This document shows, one piece after another, positions 46,134 to 54,774 of a stretch of 64,000 bases of DNA. The notes below the pieces were generated by a model. The model was not told where the DNA came from, made no database searches, and was given only the letters and a program-made list of their open reading frames with translations. The stretch's first letter is position 1. The number at the start of each line of letters is the position of its first letter. Made by a program: the position numbers and the translations under genes. Origin of the DNA: Sphingopyxis sp. JAI108 (lineage in GTDB: Bacteria; Pseudomonadota; Alphaproteobacteria; Sphingomonadales; Sphingomonadaceae); the NCBI RefSeq assembly GCF_013410105.1, contig NZ_JACCCJ010000001.1:1984001-2048000 (forward strand), written 5' to 3'.

Positions 46134-47171
46134 TCAGAGTTCCGGCCCGCTTTCTGTCACGGTCCAGGTCTGCCCCTTTTTGAGCAGACCCTGCAGGTCG
46201 GCCTTCTTGCCTTCGGCCGCCGCCTGGTTTTGGCGGACGACATCGGCCTCGAAGGTCGGGCGCGGGTCATCGTAGAGGACCCCGAGCGCCATAGGGAATT
46301 CGCCAAAGCGCATTTCGACTAGCATGTGCGCGACGCTGCGGTTGGTGACGTCATGGACGATTACGCCCGCGGACTGCCAGTCGCCATCGACGACATCGAC
46401 GGTCTTGAGGTGCAGCGCTTCGCCGTCGAGCGCGATGCCCTTGGTGCCTTTGGCATAGAGCATCGGTTCGCCATTCTCGAGCCAGAGCTGGCGATCCTCG
46501 GCGCCCTTCGGCGCCGCAAAATCCTCGAACACGTCTTTGTTATAGACGATACAATTCTGGAAAATCTCTATAAAGGCCGCGCCCTTGTGGGCATGGGCCG
46601 CTTTCAAAACCTCGGGCAGCTTCTTCGACACGTCGAAGCCGCGCGCTACGAAGCGCGATCCGGCACCCAACGCAAACGCGGCGGGCTGCGCGGGGCGGTC
46701 GACCGAGCCATATGGCGTCGACGGGCTGGTGGTGCCAACGCGGCTCGTCGGCGAATATTGGCCCTTGGTCAGCCCGTAAATCTCGTTGTTGAACAGCATG
46801 ATCTGGCAATTGAGATTGCGGCGGATCAGGTGCATCGTGTGATTGCCGCCGATCGACAGCCCGTCGCCGTCACCGGTGACGATCCAGATGTCGAGATTGG
46901 GGTTGGCGAGCTTCAGCCCCGTCGCGAAGGCAGGTGCGCGGCCGTGGATCGTATGGAAGCCATAGGTTTCCATATAATAGGGGAAGCGCGACGAACATCC
47001 GATGCCGCTGACGAACACGGTATTCTCGGGCGCGGTACCGATTTCGGGCATCGTGCGCTGCACCGCCTTCAAAATCGCATAATCGCCGCAGCCGGGGCAC
47101 CAGCGGACTTCCTGATCGGTTTCCCAATCCTTGAGCGTCGTCGTCCGCGCGATGGTCGTCATCTCGTTCAC
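46134..47171 (-). CDS. korB: 2-oxoacid:ferredoxin oxidoreductase, beta subunit
   Basis: 345 residues. Thiamine diphosphate-binding beta subunit: W-C-P-G-C-G-D-Y, G-I-G-C-S-S-R-F-P-Y-Y and the ThDP motif G-D-G-D-G-L-S-I-G-G-N-H. It matches 2-oxoglutarate:ferredoxin oxidoreductase (KorB) of aerobic bacteria. GTG start at 47171 overlaps the korA stop by four bases and has GAGGAGG seven bases upstream; ATG at 47162 is the alternative. Confidence 0.9.
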   Translation of the reverse strand: MNEMTTIARTTTLKDWETDQEVRWCPGCGDYAILKAVQRTMPEIGTAPENTVFVSGIGCSSRFPYYMETYGFHTIHGRAPAFATGLKLANPNLDIWIVTGDGDGLSIGGNHTMHLIRRNLNCQIMLFNNEIYGLTKGQYSPTSRVGTTSPSTPYGSVDRPAQPAAFALGAGSRFVARGFDVSKKLPEVLKAAHAHKGAAFIEIFQNCIVYNKDVFEDFAAPKGAEDRQLWLENGEPMLYAKGTKGIALDGEALHLKTVDVVDGDWQSAGVIVHDVTNRSVAHMLVEMRFGEFPMALGVLYDDPRPTFEADVVRQNQAAAEGKKADLQGLLKKGQTWTVTESGPEL

Positions 47172-49033
47172 TTGAGTGCCTCCTCGATGGCGGCTTCGAT
47201 TTCCGCGATGGTGAAGGGCTGGCCCGACACCTTGTTCACCGGCTTGGCATCGACCAGATACTGGTCGCGCAGCACGGTCTTGAGCTGCCCCGTGTTCATT
47301 TCGGGCACGATCACCTTGTCATAGCTCTTGAGCAGCTCGCCCAGATTGGCGGGCAGCGGCCAGATGTGGCGAATGTGAACATGGCTGACATCCGCACCTT
47401 CGGCGCGCTTGCGGCGCACCGCCTGATGGATCGGCCCGAAAGTCGATCCCCAGCCGACAACCGCGAGCTTGCCGCCCTCGGCGCCCAGCTCGACGACCTG
47501 ATCGGGGACCTTGATGCGGTCGATCTTGTCCTTGCGGATGTCGGTCATCGCCTGATGGTTGCCCGGCGCATAATTGATGTGGCCGGTGTCGACTTCCTTC
47601 TCGATACCGCCGATGCGGTGGAGCAGGCCGGGGGTGCCAGGCTTCACCCAGGGACGCTTCAGATTTTCGTCGCGGCCATAGGGCTTGAAACCGCCTTCGG
47701 GCACGTTGGTCAGGAACTCGACCGGGAACGCCTCATAGGTCGTGAGGTCGGGCACCGCCCACGGCTCCGCAGCGTTGGCGATATAGCCGTCGGTCAGCAG
47801 CATCACGGGGGTCATATATTGCACGGCGATCCGTACCGCCTCGATCGCGCAGTCGAACGCGTCGCCGGGCGAGCGCGCGGCGATCACCGGCATCGGCGCG
47901 TCGCCGTTGCGGCCATAGACCGCCTGATAGAGGTCGGACTGCTCGGTCTTCGTCGGCAGCCCGGTCGAAGGGCCGCCACGCTGCGAATTGACGATAACGA
48001 GCGGCAGTTCGGTCATGATCGCAAGGCCCATTGCCTCGCCCTTCAAAGCGATACCCGGACCCGACGACGAAGTGACGCCAAGCGAACCGCCATAGCTCGC
48101 GCCGATCGCCGAACAGATGGCTGCGATTTCGTCCTCGGCCTGGAAGGTCGTGACGTCATATTCCTTGAGCCGCGACAGATGATGCAGGATCGCCGACGCC
48201 GGCGTGATCGGATAGCCGCCAAAGAACATCGGCAACTTGGCCAGTTGCGCCCCGGCGACGAGGCCGAGCGCGACACCCTCGGCACCCGTCAGCGTACGAT
48301 AGAGGCCCGGCGCCGCCGGCGCGGGATCGACATGATGCTGCTTGAGCGGCCCCGCAAGCTCGGCGGTCTCGCCATAAGCGTGTCCGGCGTTAAGGGCCGC
48401 GACGTTCGCCGCTGCCAGATCGGGTGCCTTGGCGAACTTCGCATTGAGCCAGTCGATCAGCGGCTGGCGGTCGCGATCGAACATCCAGAGCGCCAGCCCC
48501 AGCGTCCACATATTCTTGCAGCGCAGCGCTTCCTTGTTGCCAAGGCCGAAGGGCTTGACCGCATCCATCGTCAGCTGGCTGATGTTGAGCTTCAGCAGCT
48601 GCCATTTGGCGAGGCTGCCGTCGTCGAGCGGGTTCGCGTCATATTTCGCCTTGGCGAGGTTGCGGTCGTTGAACTCGCCCTCGTCGGCGATGATCAGTCC
48701 GCCCGGCTTCAGCTGCGGCACATTTGTCTTGAGCGCCGCGGGGTTCATCGCGACGAGCACGTCGGGGGCGTCGCCCGCGGTGTCGATCGCAGAGGATCCG
48801 AAATTGATCTGGAAGGCCGACACGCCGAACAACGTGCCTTGCGGCGCGCGGATCTCGGCCGGGAAATCAGGGAAGGTCGCGAAGTCGTTGCCCGCGAGCG
48901 CCGACGAAAGGGTGAACTGACCGCCGGTCAGCTGCATCCCGTCGCCGCTATCGCCGGCAAATCGAACAACCACTGCATCCGAAAGGGGGGACTGCCGCTC
49001 GCCGTCGGCCCGGTCCTCTACCGCTGTCGCCAT
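47168..49033 (-). CDS. korA: 2-oxoacid:acceptor oxidoreductase, fused gamma-alpha subunit
   Basis: 621 residues. The N-terminal gamma domain (about 20-200) has V-R-F-A-G-D-S-G-D-G-M-Q-L-T-G-G; the alpha domain follows with F-F-G-G-Y-P-I-T-P-A-S, E-D-E-I-A-A-I and T-S-S-G-P-G-I-A-L-K-G-E. With KorB it converts 2-oxoglutarate (or another 2-oxoacid) and CoA to acyl-CoA, reducing ferredoxin. The start was set at ATG 49033. The pair may bypass or supplement the 2-oxoglutarate dehydrogenase complex. Confidence 0.9.
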   Translation of the reverse strand: MATAVEDRADGERQSPLSDAVVVRFAGDSGDGMQLTGGQFTLSSALAGNDFATFPDFPAEIRAPQGTLFGVSAFQINFGSSAIDTAGDAPDVLVAMNPAALKTNVPQLKPGGLIIADEGEFNDRNLAKAKYDANPLDDGSLAKWQLLKLNISQLTMDAVKPFGLGNKEALRCKNMWTLGLALWMFDRDRQPLIDWLNAKFAKAPDLAAANVAALNAGHAYGETAELAGPLKQHHVDPAPAAPGLYRTLTGAEGVALGLVAGAQLAKLPMFFGGYPITPASAILHHLSRLKEYDVTTFQAEDEIAAICSAIGASYGGSLGVTSSSGPGIALKGEAMGLAIMTELPLVIVNSQRGGPSTGLPTKTEQSDLYQAVYGRNGDAPMPVIAARSPGDAFDCAIEAVRIAVQYMTPVMLLTDGYIANAAEPWAVPDLTTYEAFPVEFLTNVPEGGFKPYGRDENLKRPWVKPGTPGLLHRIGGIEKEVDTGHINYAPGNHQAMTDIRKDKIDRIKVPDQVVELGAEGGKLAVVGWGSTFGPIHQAVRRKRAEGADVSHVHIRHIWPLPANLGELLKSYDKVIVPEMNTGQLKTVLRDQYLVDAKPVNKVSGQPFTIAEIEAAIEEALK

Positions 49034-49217
49034 GTTTTCCTCTGCCTCAAATCTTGCGAACCTCTGACATGGGCGTAGGCCTCTGCGCCACAAGCCGCAA
49101 TTGAGAAAAAATTGTGCGCCGCAAAGGGCGAAGCGCAAGTGGGTTTCATTTCGGGATTGAATTTGGCCCGCCGATACCGAATAGCATGGCGGAAATATCG
49201 ATCAGGGAGAGACGCGA

Positions 49218-50165
49218 ATGACCGACGGCACCACCCCTTATACGCGCCCCGATGTGGCGGCCTTCCTTGCCTTTCTGAACGCGCAGGAAGGTCCGAAGAT
49301 GGAGGAAATGCCGCCCGAAGGCGGGCGCGAGATGTTCCGGGTGATGGGCCAGCTCGCCGACGTCCCGCGCGGCGACATCGCGCATGTCGAGGATCGGACG
49401 ATTCCCGGCCCCGCGGGCGATATCGCCATCCGCATCTACGACGATCGCCCTACCCGAGAAACCGGACCGGTGATGGTCTTCTATCACGGCGGCGGCTGGG
49501 TGATCGGCGACCTCGACACCCACGATCCCTATTGCGCGGAAGCCGCGCGCCTGCTCGACATGCCGGTGATCGCGGTCGACTACCGCCTCGCGCCCGAGCA
49601 TCCCTTCCCCGCCGCACCTGAGGATTGCGAAGCCGCGACGCGCTGGATTGCCGACAATATCCCCTGCACCGGCCTCGTGCTCTCGGGCGAAAGCGCTGGC
49701 GGCAATTTGACGATCGCGACCGCGCTGACGCTGCGCGACAAGCCTGCCTCGAAACCCGTCATCGCGATCCATCCCATCTATCCCGCCGTGACGACGCACG
49801 ACGACTGGCAGAGCTATCGCGATTTTGGCGAAGGTCATTTGCTGACCAAGGGCGGCATGACCTGGTTCGGCAACCATTATGCCGCCGACCCCGCCGACTA
49901 TCGCGCATCGCCGCTCGATTTCCCGGCCGAAGGCCTGCCGCCGACGCTCTTGATCACCGCGGGGCTCGATCCGCTGCGCGATCAGGGCCGCGCCTATGCG
50001 GCGAAGCTGGTCGAAGCCGGCGTCCCGACGACTTACCGCGAGGCAAAGGGGACGATCCACGGCTATATCAACCTCTCGCAGGGCATTCCGAGCGCGCGCG
50101 AAGATATTCGCGGGGCATTGACCGTATTGAAGGCGATCGTCGCCGAAGCTAACGGCGCTTCATGA
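49218..50165 (+). CDS. Alpha/beta hydrolase, hormone-sensitive lipase family
   Basis: 315 residues. Oxyanion-hole motif H-G-G-G-W (about residue 91), D-Y-R-L-A-P-E-H-P-F-P-A and nucleophile S159 in G-E-S-A-G-G-N; the acid is in G-L-D-P-L-R-D-Q-G and the His in T-I-H-G-Y. Family IV esterase on short- to medium-chain esters. No signal peptide, so cytoplasmic. GGGAGAGACGCG precedes the ATG. Overlaps rppH by four bases (ATGA). Confidence 0.9.
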   Translation: MTDGTTPYTRPDVAAFLAFLNAQEGPKMEEMPPEGGREMFRVMGQLADVPRGDIAHVEDRTIPGPAGDIAIRIYDDRPTRETGPVMVFYHGGGWVIGDLDTHDPYCAEAARLLDMPVIAVDYRLAPEHPFPAAPEDCEAATRWIADNIPCTGLVLSGESAGGNLTIATALTLRDKPASKPVIAIHPIYPAVTTHDDWQSYRDFGEGHLLTKGGMTWFGNHYAADPADYRASPLDFPAEGLPPTLLITAGLDPLRDQGRAYAAKLVEAGVPTTYREAKGTIHGYINLSQGIPSAREDIRGALTVLKAIVAEANGAS

Positions 50166-50638
50166 TCGATCACAGCAAACTCCCTTACCGCCCTTGCGCC
50201 GGCGTCATGCTCGCCAACCGCGACGGCCGCGTCTTCGTCGGCCAGCGACTCGATACGACGAGCGAAGCCTGGCAAATGCCGCAGGGCGGCATCGACGATG
50301 GCGAAGACGCCGAAACGGCGGCCATCCGCGAGCTGGGTGAGGAAACCGGCGTCCACGGCGGGCTCGTCGAGATCATCGCGCGCAGCCGCGAGGAATATTT
50401 CTACGACCTGCCGGACCATCTGATCGGCAAGATGTGGGGCGGCAAATATCGCGGCCAGCGCCAGCACTGGTTCCTGATGCGCTTCATGGGCGAGGACAGC
50501 GACGTCAACATCCACACCAAGCATCAGGAGTTCCGGGCATGGAAGTGGGCGGACCTCAACGAGGTCGAGAAACTGATCGTCCCATTCAAACGCGTGCTTT
50601 ACCGCGGTCTCGTCGAGGAATTCGGCCCGCTCGTCTGA
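50162..50638 (+). CDS. rppH: RNA pyrophosphohydrolase
   Basis: 158 residues. Nudix box G-G-I-D-D-G-E-D-A-E-T-A-A-I-R-E-L plus G-E-E-T-G-V near residues 41-63. N-terminal Y-R-P-C-A-G-V-M-L-A-N and central W-M/W-Q-M-P-Q-G mark RppH (NudH/YgdP) among Nudix enzymes. Removes pyrophosphate from mRNA 5' ends and diadenosine polyphosphates. It converges with the UDG gene with a 40-base overlap of the 3' ends. Confidence 0.9.
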   Translation: MIDHSKLPYRPCAGVMLANRDGRVFVGQRLDTTSEAWQMPQGGIDDGEDAETAAIRELGEETGVHGGLVEIIARSREEYFYDLPDHLIGKMWGGKYRGQRQHWFLMRFMGEDSDVNIHTKHQEFRAWKWADLNEVEKLIVPFKRVLYRGLVEEFGPLV

Positions 50639-51288
50639 CCCTTGAGCGCCAGCGCGGTACGAAAGACATCGGCAAACATATCGGGCGTCAGCCTGCCGGT
50701 ATTCGTGTTATAGCGCGAGCAATGATAGCTATCGATCAGATGCCGGCCGTTGGGCAGCCTATGTACCGCTCCGTGGCCGAAACGATGAACAGATAGTCTC
50801 GCGCCGGCCGCACGTAATGTCGCGTCATGCGCGATCCGTCCGAGCGCGATGATCACGCGGACCTGTGGCAAGGCCGCCAGTTGCGTCTCGAAAAATGGTC
50901 GGCAATTCGAGATTTCCACCGGCGTCGGCTTGTTCTGGGGCGGCAGGCATTTCACGCTGTTGACGATGATCGCGCCATCAAGCGTCAGGCCATCGTCAAG
51001 CCGCGCATCATATCGCCCCCGACTCAGCCCGAACTTGGCAAGCGTCGCAAATAAGAGGTCCCCCGCATAATCGCCGGTGAATGGCCGCCCGGTGCGGTTC
51101 GCGCCATGTTTGCCCGGCGCCAGCCCCGCGAATGCAAGCCAGGCATCGGGATCGCCGAACGCGTGGACCGGCGCATTCCACCAGTCAGGATGCTCTGACT
51201 GACATTCGCGCCGCAGCGCGACAAGCCGCGGGCAGCGCGGGCAATCGCGCGGCGGCTCGGTTCCGGGCAATGGGCTGTCAATTTCCAT
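50599..51288 (-). CDS. Uracil-DNA glycosylase, family 5 (UdgB-like)
   Basis: 229 residues. Motif A reads G-L-A-P-G-K-H-G-A-N-R-T-G-R-P-F; N-S-V-K-C follows, and the C-terminal motif is D-S-Y-H-C-S-R-Y-N-T-N-T-G-R-L-T, the family 5 form. Cysteines C17, C20, C29 and C-L-P-P make a likely 4Fe-4S site. It excises uracil and other deaminated bases. The start at 51288 faces folK. The 3' end lies inside the last 40 bases of rppH on the other strand. Confidence 0.88.
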   Translation of the reverse strand: MEIDSPLPGTEPPRDCPRCPRLVALRRECQSEHPDWWNAPVHAFGDPDAWLAFAGLAPGKHGANRTGRPFTGDYAGDLLFATLAKFGLSRGRYDARLDDGLTLDGAIIVNSVKCLPPQNKPTPVEISNCRPFFETQLAALPQVRVIIALGRIAHDATLRAAGARLSVHRFGHGAVHRLPNGRHLIDSYHCSRYNTNTGRLTPDMFADVFRTALALKGQTSGPNSSTRPR

Positions 51289-51311
51289 GCGTCTGCGATA
51301 GGCGCGAGGTC

Positions 51312-51833
51312 ATGAGCAACGCAACGCCGCTTCCGCTTTATGCCATCGGGCTCGGGTCGAACCGTCGCCATGCGCGTTATGGCGAACCGCGCGCGGTGCT
51401 ACTGGCGGCGCTCGCCGCGCTCGAAAGCGACGATATCGAGGCCGTCGACGCCAGTCCGATCATCGCGAGCGACCCGATCGGCCCGTCGCGCCGGCGCTAT
51501 GCAAACGCCGTCGCGCTCGTCGCTTCGGAACTCAGTCCCCCCGAAATGCTCGAACGGCTGCAGCAGATCGAGGCCAGCTTCGGCCGACGCACCGGCCAGC
51601 GCTGGAGCGCGCGCACGCTTGATCTCGATATATTGCTCTGGTCGGGGGGCGTCTGGTCTGACGCGGCGTTGACGATTCCGCATCCCGCCATGTCCAACCG
51701 CGCGTTTGTGCTCGGCCCGCTCCGCGCGATCGTCCCCGAATGGCAGCATCCGCTGACCGGGCGGAGCATCCGCCAGCTCGCCGCACGCCTGACGCGTCCG
51801 AAGCCGGTTGACCGGGGCGCCTCCGCGCACTAG
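51312..51833 (+). CDS. folK: 2-amino-4-hydroxy-6-hydroxymethyldihydropteridine diphosphokinase
   Basis: 173 residues. G-L-G-S-N near residue 13 and the HPPK signature R-W-S-A-R-T-L-D-L-D-I-L-L with its magnesium aspartates, then P-H-P-A-M-S-N-R-A-F-V-L-G-P-L. Transfers pyrophosphate from ATP to the pterin in folate synthesis. ATG set at 51312 because the family N-terminus begins there; the longer open frame has no homology. Followed by tRNA-Lys. Confidence 0.9.
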   Translation: MSNATPLPLYAIGLGSNRRHARYGEPRAVLLAALAALESDDIEAVDASPIIASDPIGPSRRRYANAVALVASELSPPEMLERLQQIEASFGRRTGQRWSARTLDLDILLWSGGVWSDAALTIPHPAMSNRAFVLGPLRAIVPEWQHPLTGRSIRQLAARLTRPKPVDRGASAH

Positions 51834-51876
51834 GGCGACGGCTCACTTCGCGCGCCGCAAGATCCCGGCGCCGGAT

Positions 51877-51952
51877 GGGCCCTTAGCTCAGTCGGTAGAG
51901 CAACTGACTTTTAATCAGTAGGTCGCTGGTTCGAACCCAGCAGGGCTCACCA
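51877..51952 (+). tRNA. tRNA-Lys (anticodon TTT)
   Basis: 76 nt. Acceptor GGGCCCT pairs with AGGGCTC (one G-T wobble), discriminator A and an encoded CCA at 51950-51952. The anticodon loop CTTTTAA gives TTT; the T arm CTGGTTCGAACCCAG is canonical. Confidence 0.96.
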
Positions 51953-52113
51953 AATTTCAATGATTTTCCGCTTTTCGACAAACCCGTAAGAGCGCGTGCG
52001 AAATTTGTGCTCCCGAGCTCGAATATCGCATGCAGCCTGACGCGTTTGCCTGTGAATCGACCGATCGGCTTGCTACGCACTGCCAAGGCTGGCGGACGAA
52101 AAGGGGAAGAGAT

Positions 52114-53139
52114 TTGACGACGCTTATCACCGGCGCGGCCGGCTTCATCGGAATGCACGTCGCGTCGGCTTTACTCGACCGCGGCGAACCCGTCGTCGGT
52201 ATCGACAATTTGACGCCCTATTACTCCGTCGAGCTCAAACATGCGCGCGTCGCGCACCTCAACGCCAACCATGGCGAGCTTTTCACCTTTATCGATGTCG
52301 ATTTTGGCGATGCCGGCGCGCTCGCTGATGCGCTTTCCAGCCACCGGATCGACCGGATCGTCCATCTCGGCGCGCAGCCCGGCGTCCGCTATTCGCTCGA
52401 AAACCCCGCCGCTTACATTCACTCGAATGTCGCGGGGCACGTCAACATTCTCGAGCTGGCGCGCCACCGGTCGGTCGCGCATCTGGTTTATGCGTCGTCG
52501 TCGTCGGTCTATGGCATGCGCGCCGACGCGCCCTTTCGGGTGGCCGACCGCGCCGATACGCCAATCTCGTTATATGCGGCGACGAAACGGGCCGACGAAT
52601 TGATGAGCGAAACCTACGCGCATCTCTTCAGGATACCCCAGACCGGCCTTCGCTTTTTCACGGTTTACGGCCCGTGGGGGCGGCCCGACATGGCGGTCTG
52701 GAAATTCACCGAAGCGGTTCTCCAGGGCCGGCCGATCGACGTCTATAATCACGGCGACATGCTCCGCGATTTCACCTTCATCGACGACATCGTCAACGGC
52801 GTCGTCCTGGCACTCGATCGCCCGCCCGAAGACGACCAGCGCGAGAAGCCGGGTGGTTTCACGACGCCGCACCGGCTCTACAACATCGGGAATAACCGCC
52901 CCGAACAACTCACCGAACTTATCCATGCGATCGAAATGGCATGCGGTCGCAGGGCGGAGATCAACCTGCTGCCGATGCAGGACGGCGACGTCTACCAGAC
53001 GGCCGCGGATATCGACGATATCAGCCGCGATCTCGGCTTTGCCCCGACCACCCCGATCACCACCGGAATACCCGCTTTTGTCGCCTGGTACCGGGAGGAA
53101 TGGATGAAGCGGCAGGAAACAATCCCAAGCAAGGCGTGA
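52114..53139 (+). CDS. NAD-dependent epimerase/dehydratase (UDP-glucuronate 4-epimerase-like)
   Basis: 341 residues. T-G-A-A-G-F-I-G-M-H at the N-terminus binds NAD; S-S-S-V-Y-G and the catalytic pair in L-Y-A-A-T-K-R-A-D-E-L; R-F-F-T-V-Y-G-P-W-G-R-P-D-M-A typical of UDP-glucuronate 4-epimerases, which supply galacturonate for polysaccharides. Length fits (about 335). The TTG at 52114 has GGGGAAGAG just upstream and fits the family start; an in-frame ATG at 52030 would add 28 unrelated residues. Confidence 0.86.
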   Translation: MTTLITGAAGFIGMHVASALLDRGEPVVGIDNLTPYYSVELKHARVAHLNANHGELFTFIDVDFGDAGALADALSSHRIDRIVHLGAQPGVRYSLENPAAYIHSNVAGHVNILELARHRSVAHLVYASSSSVYGMRADAPFRVADRADTPISLYAATKRADELMSETYAHLFRIPQTGLRFFTVYGPWGRPDMAVWKFTEAVLQGRPIDVYNHGDMLRDFTFIDDIVNGVVLALDRPPEDDQREKPGGFTTPHRLYNIGNNRPEQLTELIHAIEMACGRRAEINLLPMQDGDVYQTAADIDDISRDLGFAPTTPITTGIPAFVAWYREEWMKRQETIPSKA

Positions 53140-53145
53140 CGCGTC

Positions 53146-53793
53146 CTACCAGCGCAGGAAACGCGGCAGGACCAGCCGCCCCGCAATCGCCGAGAGCAGG
53201 ACCGCTGCGCCGTGCCAGAGCGCGATGTGGACGACGTCGTCGCTCGCGCAATGAAGCGCGACGATCGTCGCGCCCGCTGCGCCCGCAGCGATGCCGATGA
53301 CCCAGCCCGCGCGCGTCGGCGACGTCGGCGCGCCGGCCTTGAGCCAGAAGAACAGCGCCGCGCCGACTCCCAAACCCGATGCCACGCCTTGCAAGAGGCA
53401 GCGCAGGCCAAAGCCGTGGCGCGCGGATTCCATCGCCGCATGGCCGTCGGTGATGCACGCGACGAGCGCCGCTAGCGGCAGCGACAGCGAGGCGCCGACC
53501 GCCCAGCGCCAACCGCCATAATCGCGCCCGACACCCGGCAACCCCATGCGCAGAGCGCTCCATGTCGCGGCAAGTCCCGTCGCCGCGGTCAACCAGAAGG
53601 CGAGCATCGAAAGCGGCGGCATTCCGCGCACCGCCAGATCCTCGCGCAAGCCGAAGATCAACAGCAACGCCGCGGCGCCCGCGACCCAGCCGGCCGCGAC
53701 CCACATGGACCCGCGCGCGACGCGCCGTGGCCGCACGGGCGTCAAGTCCCCGGCGAGGTCGTCGATCAGATCGTCGATCGATGCGTCCTTCAT
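53146..53793 (-). CDS. nrsF: NrsF-family (DUF1109) anti-sigma factor
   Basis: 215 residues. A cytoplasmic N-terminus of about 35 residues (D-D-L-I-D-D-L-A-G-D-L-T-P-V-R) precedes six membrane helices. Cysteines in V-A-C-I-T, R-C-L-L-Q and L-H-C-A-S-D-D correspond to the NrsF pattern in which periplasmic cysteines are needed for metal response in Caulobacter. It should hold the adjacent ECF sigma factor at the membrane until copper or similar stress. It starts one base after the sigma gene; a TTG at 53808 would overlap it. Confidence 0.85.
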   Translation of the reverse strand: MKDASIDDLIDDLAGDLTPVRPRRVARGSMWVAAGWVAGAAALLLIFGLREDLAVRGMPPLSMLAFWLTAATGLAATWSALRMGLPGVGRDYGGWRWAVGASLSLPLAALVACITDGHAAMESARHGFGLRCLLQGVASGLGVGAALFFWLKAGAPTSPTRAGWVIGIAAGAAGATIVALHCASDDVVHIALWHGAAVLLSAIAGRLVLPRFLRW

Positions 53794-53794
53794 C

Positions 53795-54316
53795 TCATTC
53801 GCTTTCAATCAGTTCGGCAAGCTTCTTGAGCCCGCGGTGGATATTCACTTTGACGAGCGACTCGCTCTGCCCGCAAATCTGTGATGCCTCGGCTATCGAT
53901 GCGCCTTCTATCTTGACCAGCGTGATCGCCTGCGCCTGCTTTGGCGGCAACAGCGTCAGCAGATGATCGATGCTCAGCCGCGCATGGACCGCTTCATCCT
54001 CGGCGCCGACCGTGGCATCATTGTCCCCGAGTTCGGCCTCGTCACGCTGGCGGCGCAGCATGTCGATCCAGCGATAACGCGCGATCGCCGCGAGCCAGGG
54101 CAGGAACGCCCGCCCGCTGTCCCATGTCGCAAGCTTGCGGTGCATCGACACCAGCGTTTCCTGCACCAGGTCGTCGATATGGTGCGGCGCGATCCGCCGC
54201 GCGAAATAACGTTCGAGCCATTTGCGGCAATCGACGAGCAGCGCGCGATAGGCGCTTCGATCCCCCCGCTGCGATGCGGCCATCAAGCGCGCCAGCGAAG
54301 GTTCGTCGATGCTCAT
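53795..54316 (-). CDS. sigF: ECF sigma factor, SigF-like
   Basis: 173 residues. Region 2 has H-H-I-D-D-L-V-Q-E-T-L-V-S-M-H and F-L-P-W-L-A-A-I-A-R-Y-R-W-I-D-M-L-R-R; region 4 has L-L-P-P-K-Q-A-Q-A-I-T-L-V-K-I-E-G and a helix-turn-helix S-E-S-L-V-K-V-N-I-H-R-G-L-K. The pairing with NrsF downstream identifies the SigF/ECF-NrsF group. It overlaps the DoxX stop by four bases, so it belongs to the bufferin operon and probably controls that operon's own promoter at 56685-56710. Confidence 0.88.
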   Translation of the reverse strand: MSIDEPSLARLMAASQRGDRSAYRALLVDCRKWLERYFARRIAPHHIDDLVQETLVSMHRKLATWDSGRAFLPWLAAIARYRWIDMLRRQRDEAELGDNDATVGAEDEAVHARLSIDHLLTLLPPKQAQAITLVKIEGASIAEASQICGQSESLVKVNIHRGLKKLAELIESE

Positions 54317-54771
54317 TTCGTGCGCATCCTAGCAATCACCGCGTCGAGCGAAAACAGCCCGCCGCCGCGCACGATCAGGATCGCGGCCATCGCCGCCCAC
54401 AGCGAGTGAACGGGCCACCAGGCGTCGGGGAAAACGAAAATCTGAATGACGAGCGTCATCACGAGCAGGGCGCCCGCAGACAAGCGCGTTGCGAGCCCGA
54501 AAAGCAGCAACGCCGGAAAAAAATGCTCGGAAAAGGCCGTCAGCGGCACTGCGATCGCGGGATCGAGCGGCAGCCCTGAAAATTCGCTGCGGAACAGATC
54601 ATATTGCGACGGATCGATCTTGACGAAGCTACCCTCGATCACCTTCGTCTGCCCCGATCGCCAAAAGACGCCCGCGAGCGCGACGCGCAGCAGCAACAAC
54701 GCAGCCCCTTCGGCGAGCCGCGACCCCGCAATGGCTACGCCCTTGTCATAAAATCCCGTAATCGCATTCAT
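54313..54771 (-). CDS. DoxX-family membrane protein of bufferin operon
   Basis: 152 residues. Four helices; R-V-A-L-A-G-V-F-W-R-S-G-Q-T-K near residue 30, and F-F-P-A-L-L-L-F-G-L-A-T-R-L-S near 88, are the DoxX signature. In gig/buf operons of Caulobacter and Legionella a DoxX protein (GigD) is the fourth gene. A role in redox handling or in export/quinone coupling of the modified peptide is suspected. Position between the DUF2063 gene (3-base gap) and the sigma factor gene supports that. Confidence 0.85.
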   Translation of the reverse strand: MNAITGFYDKGVAIAGSRLAEGAALLLLRVALAGVFWRSGQTKVIEGSFVKIDPSQYDLFRSEFSGLPLDPAIAVPLTAFSEHFFPALLLFGLATRLSAGALLVMTLVIQIFVFPDAWWPVHSLWAAMAAILIVRGGGLFSLDAVIARMRTK

Positions 54772-54774
54772 CGC

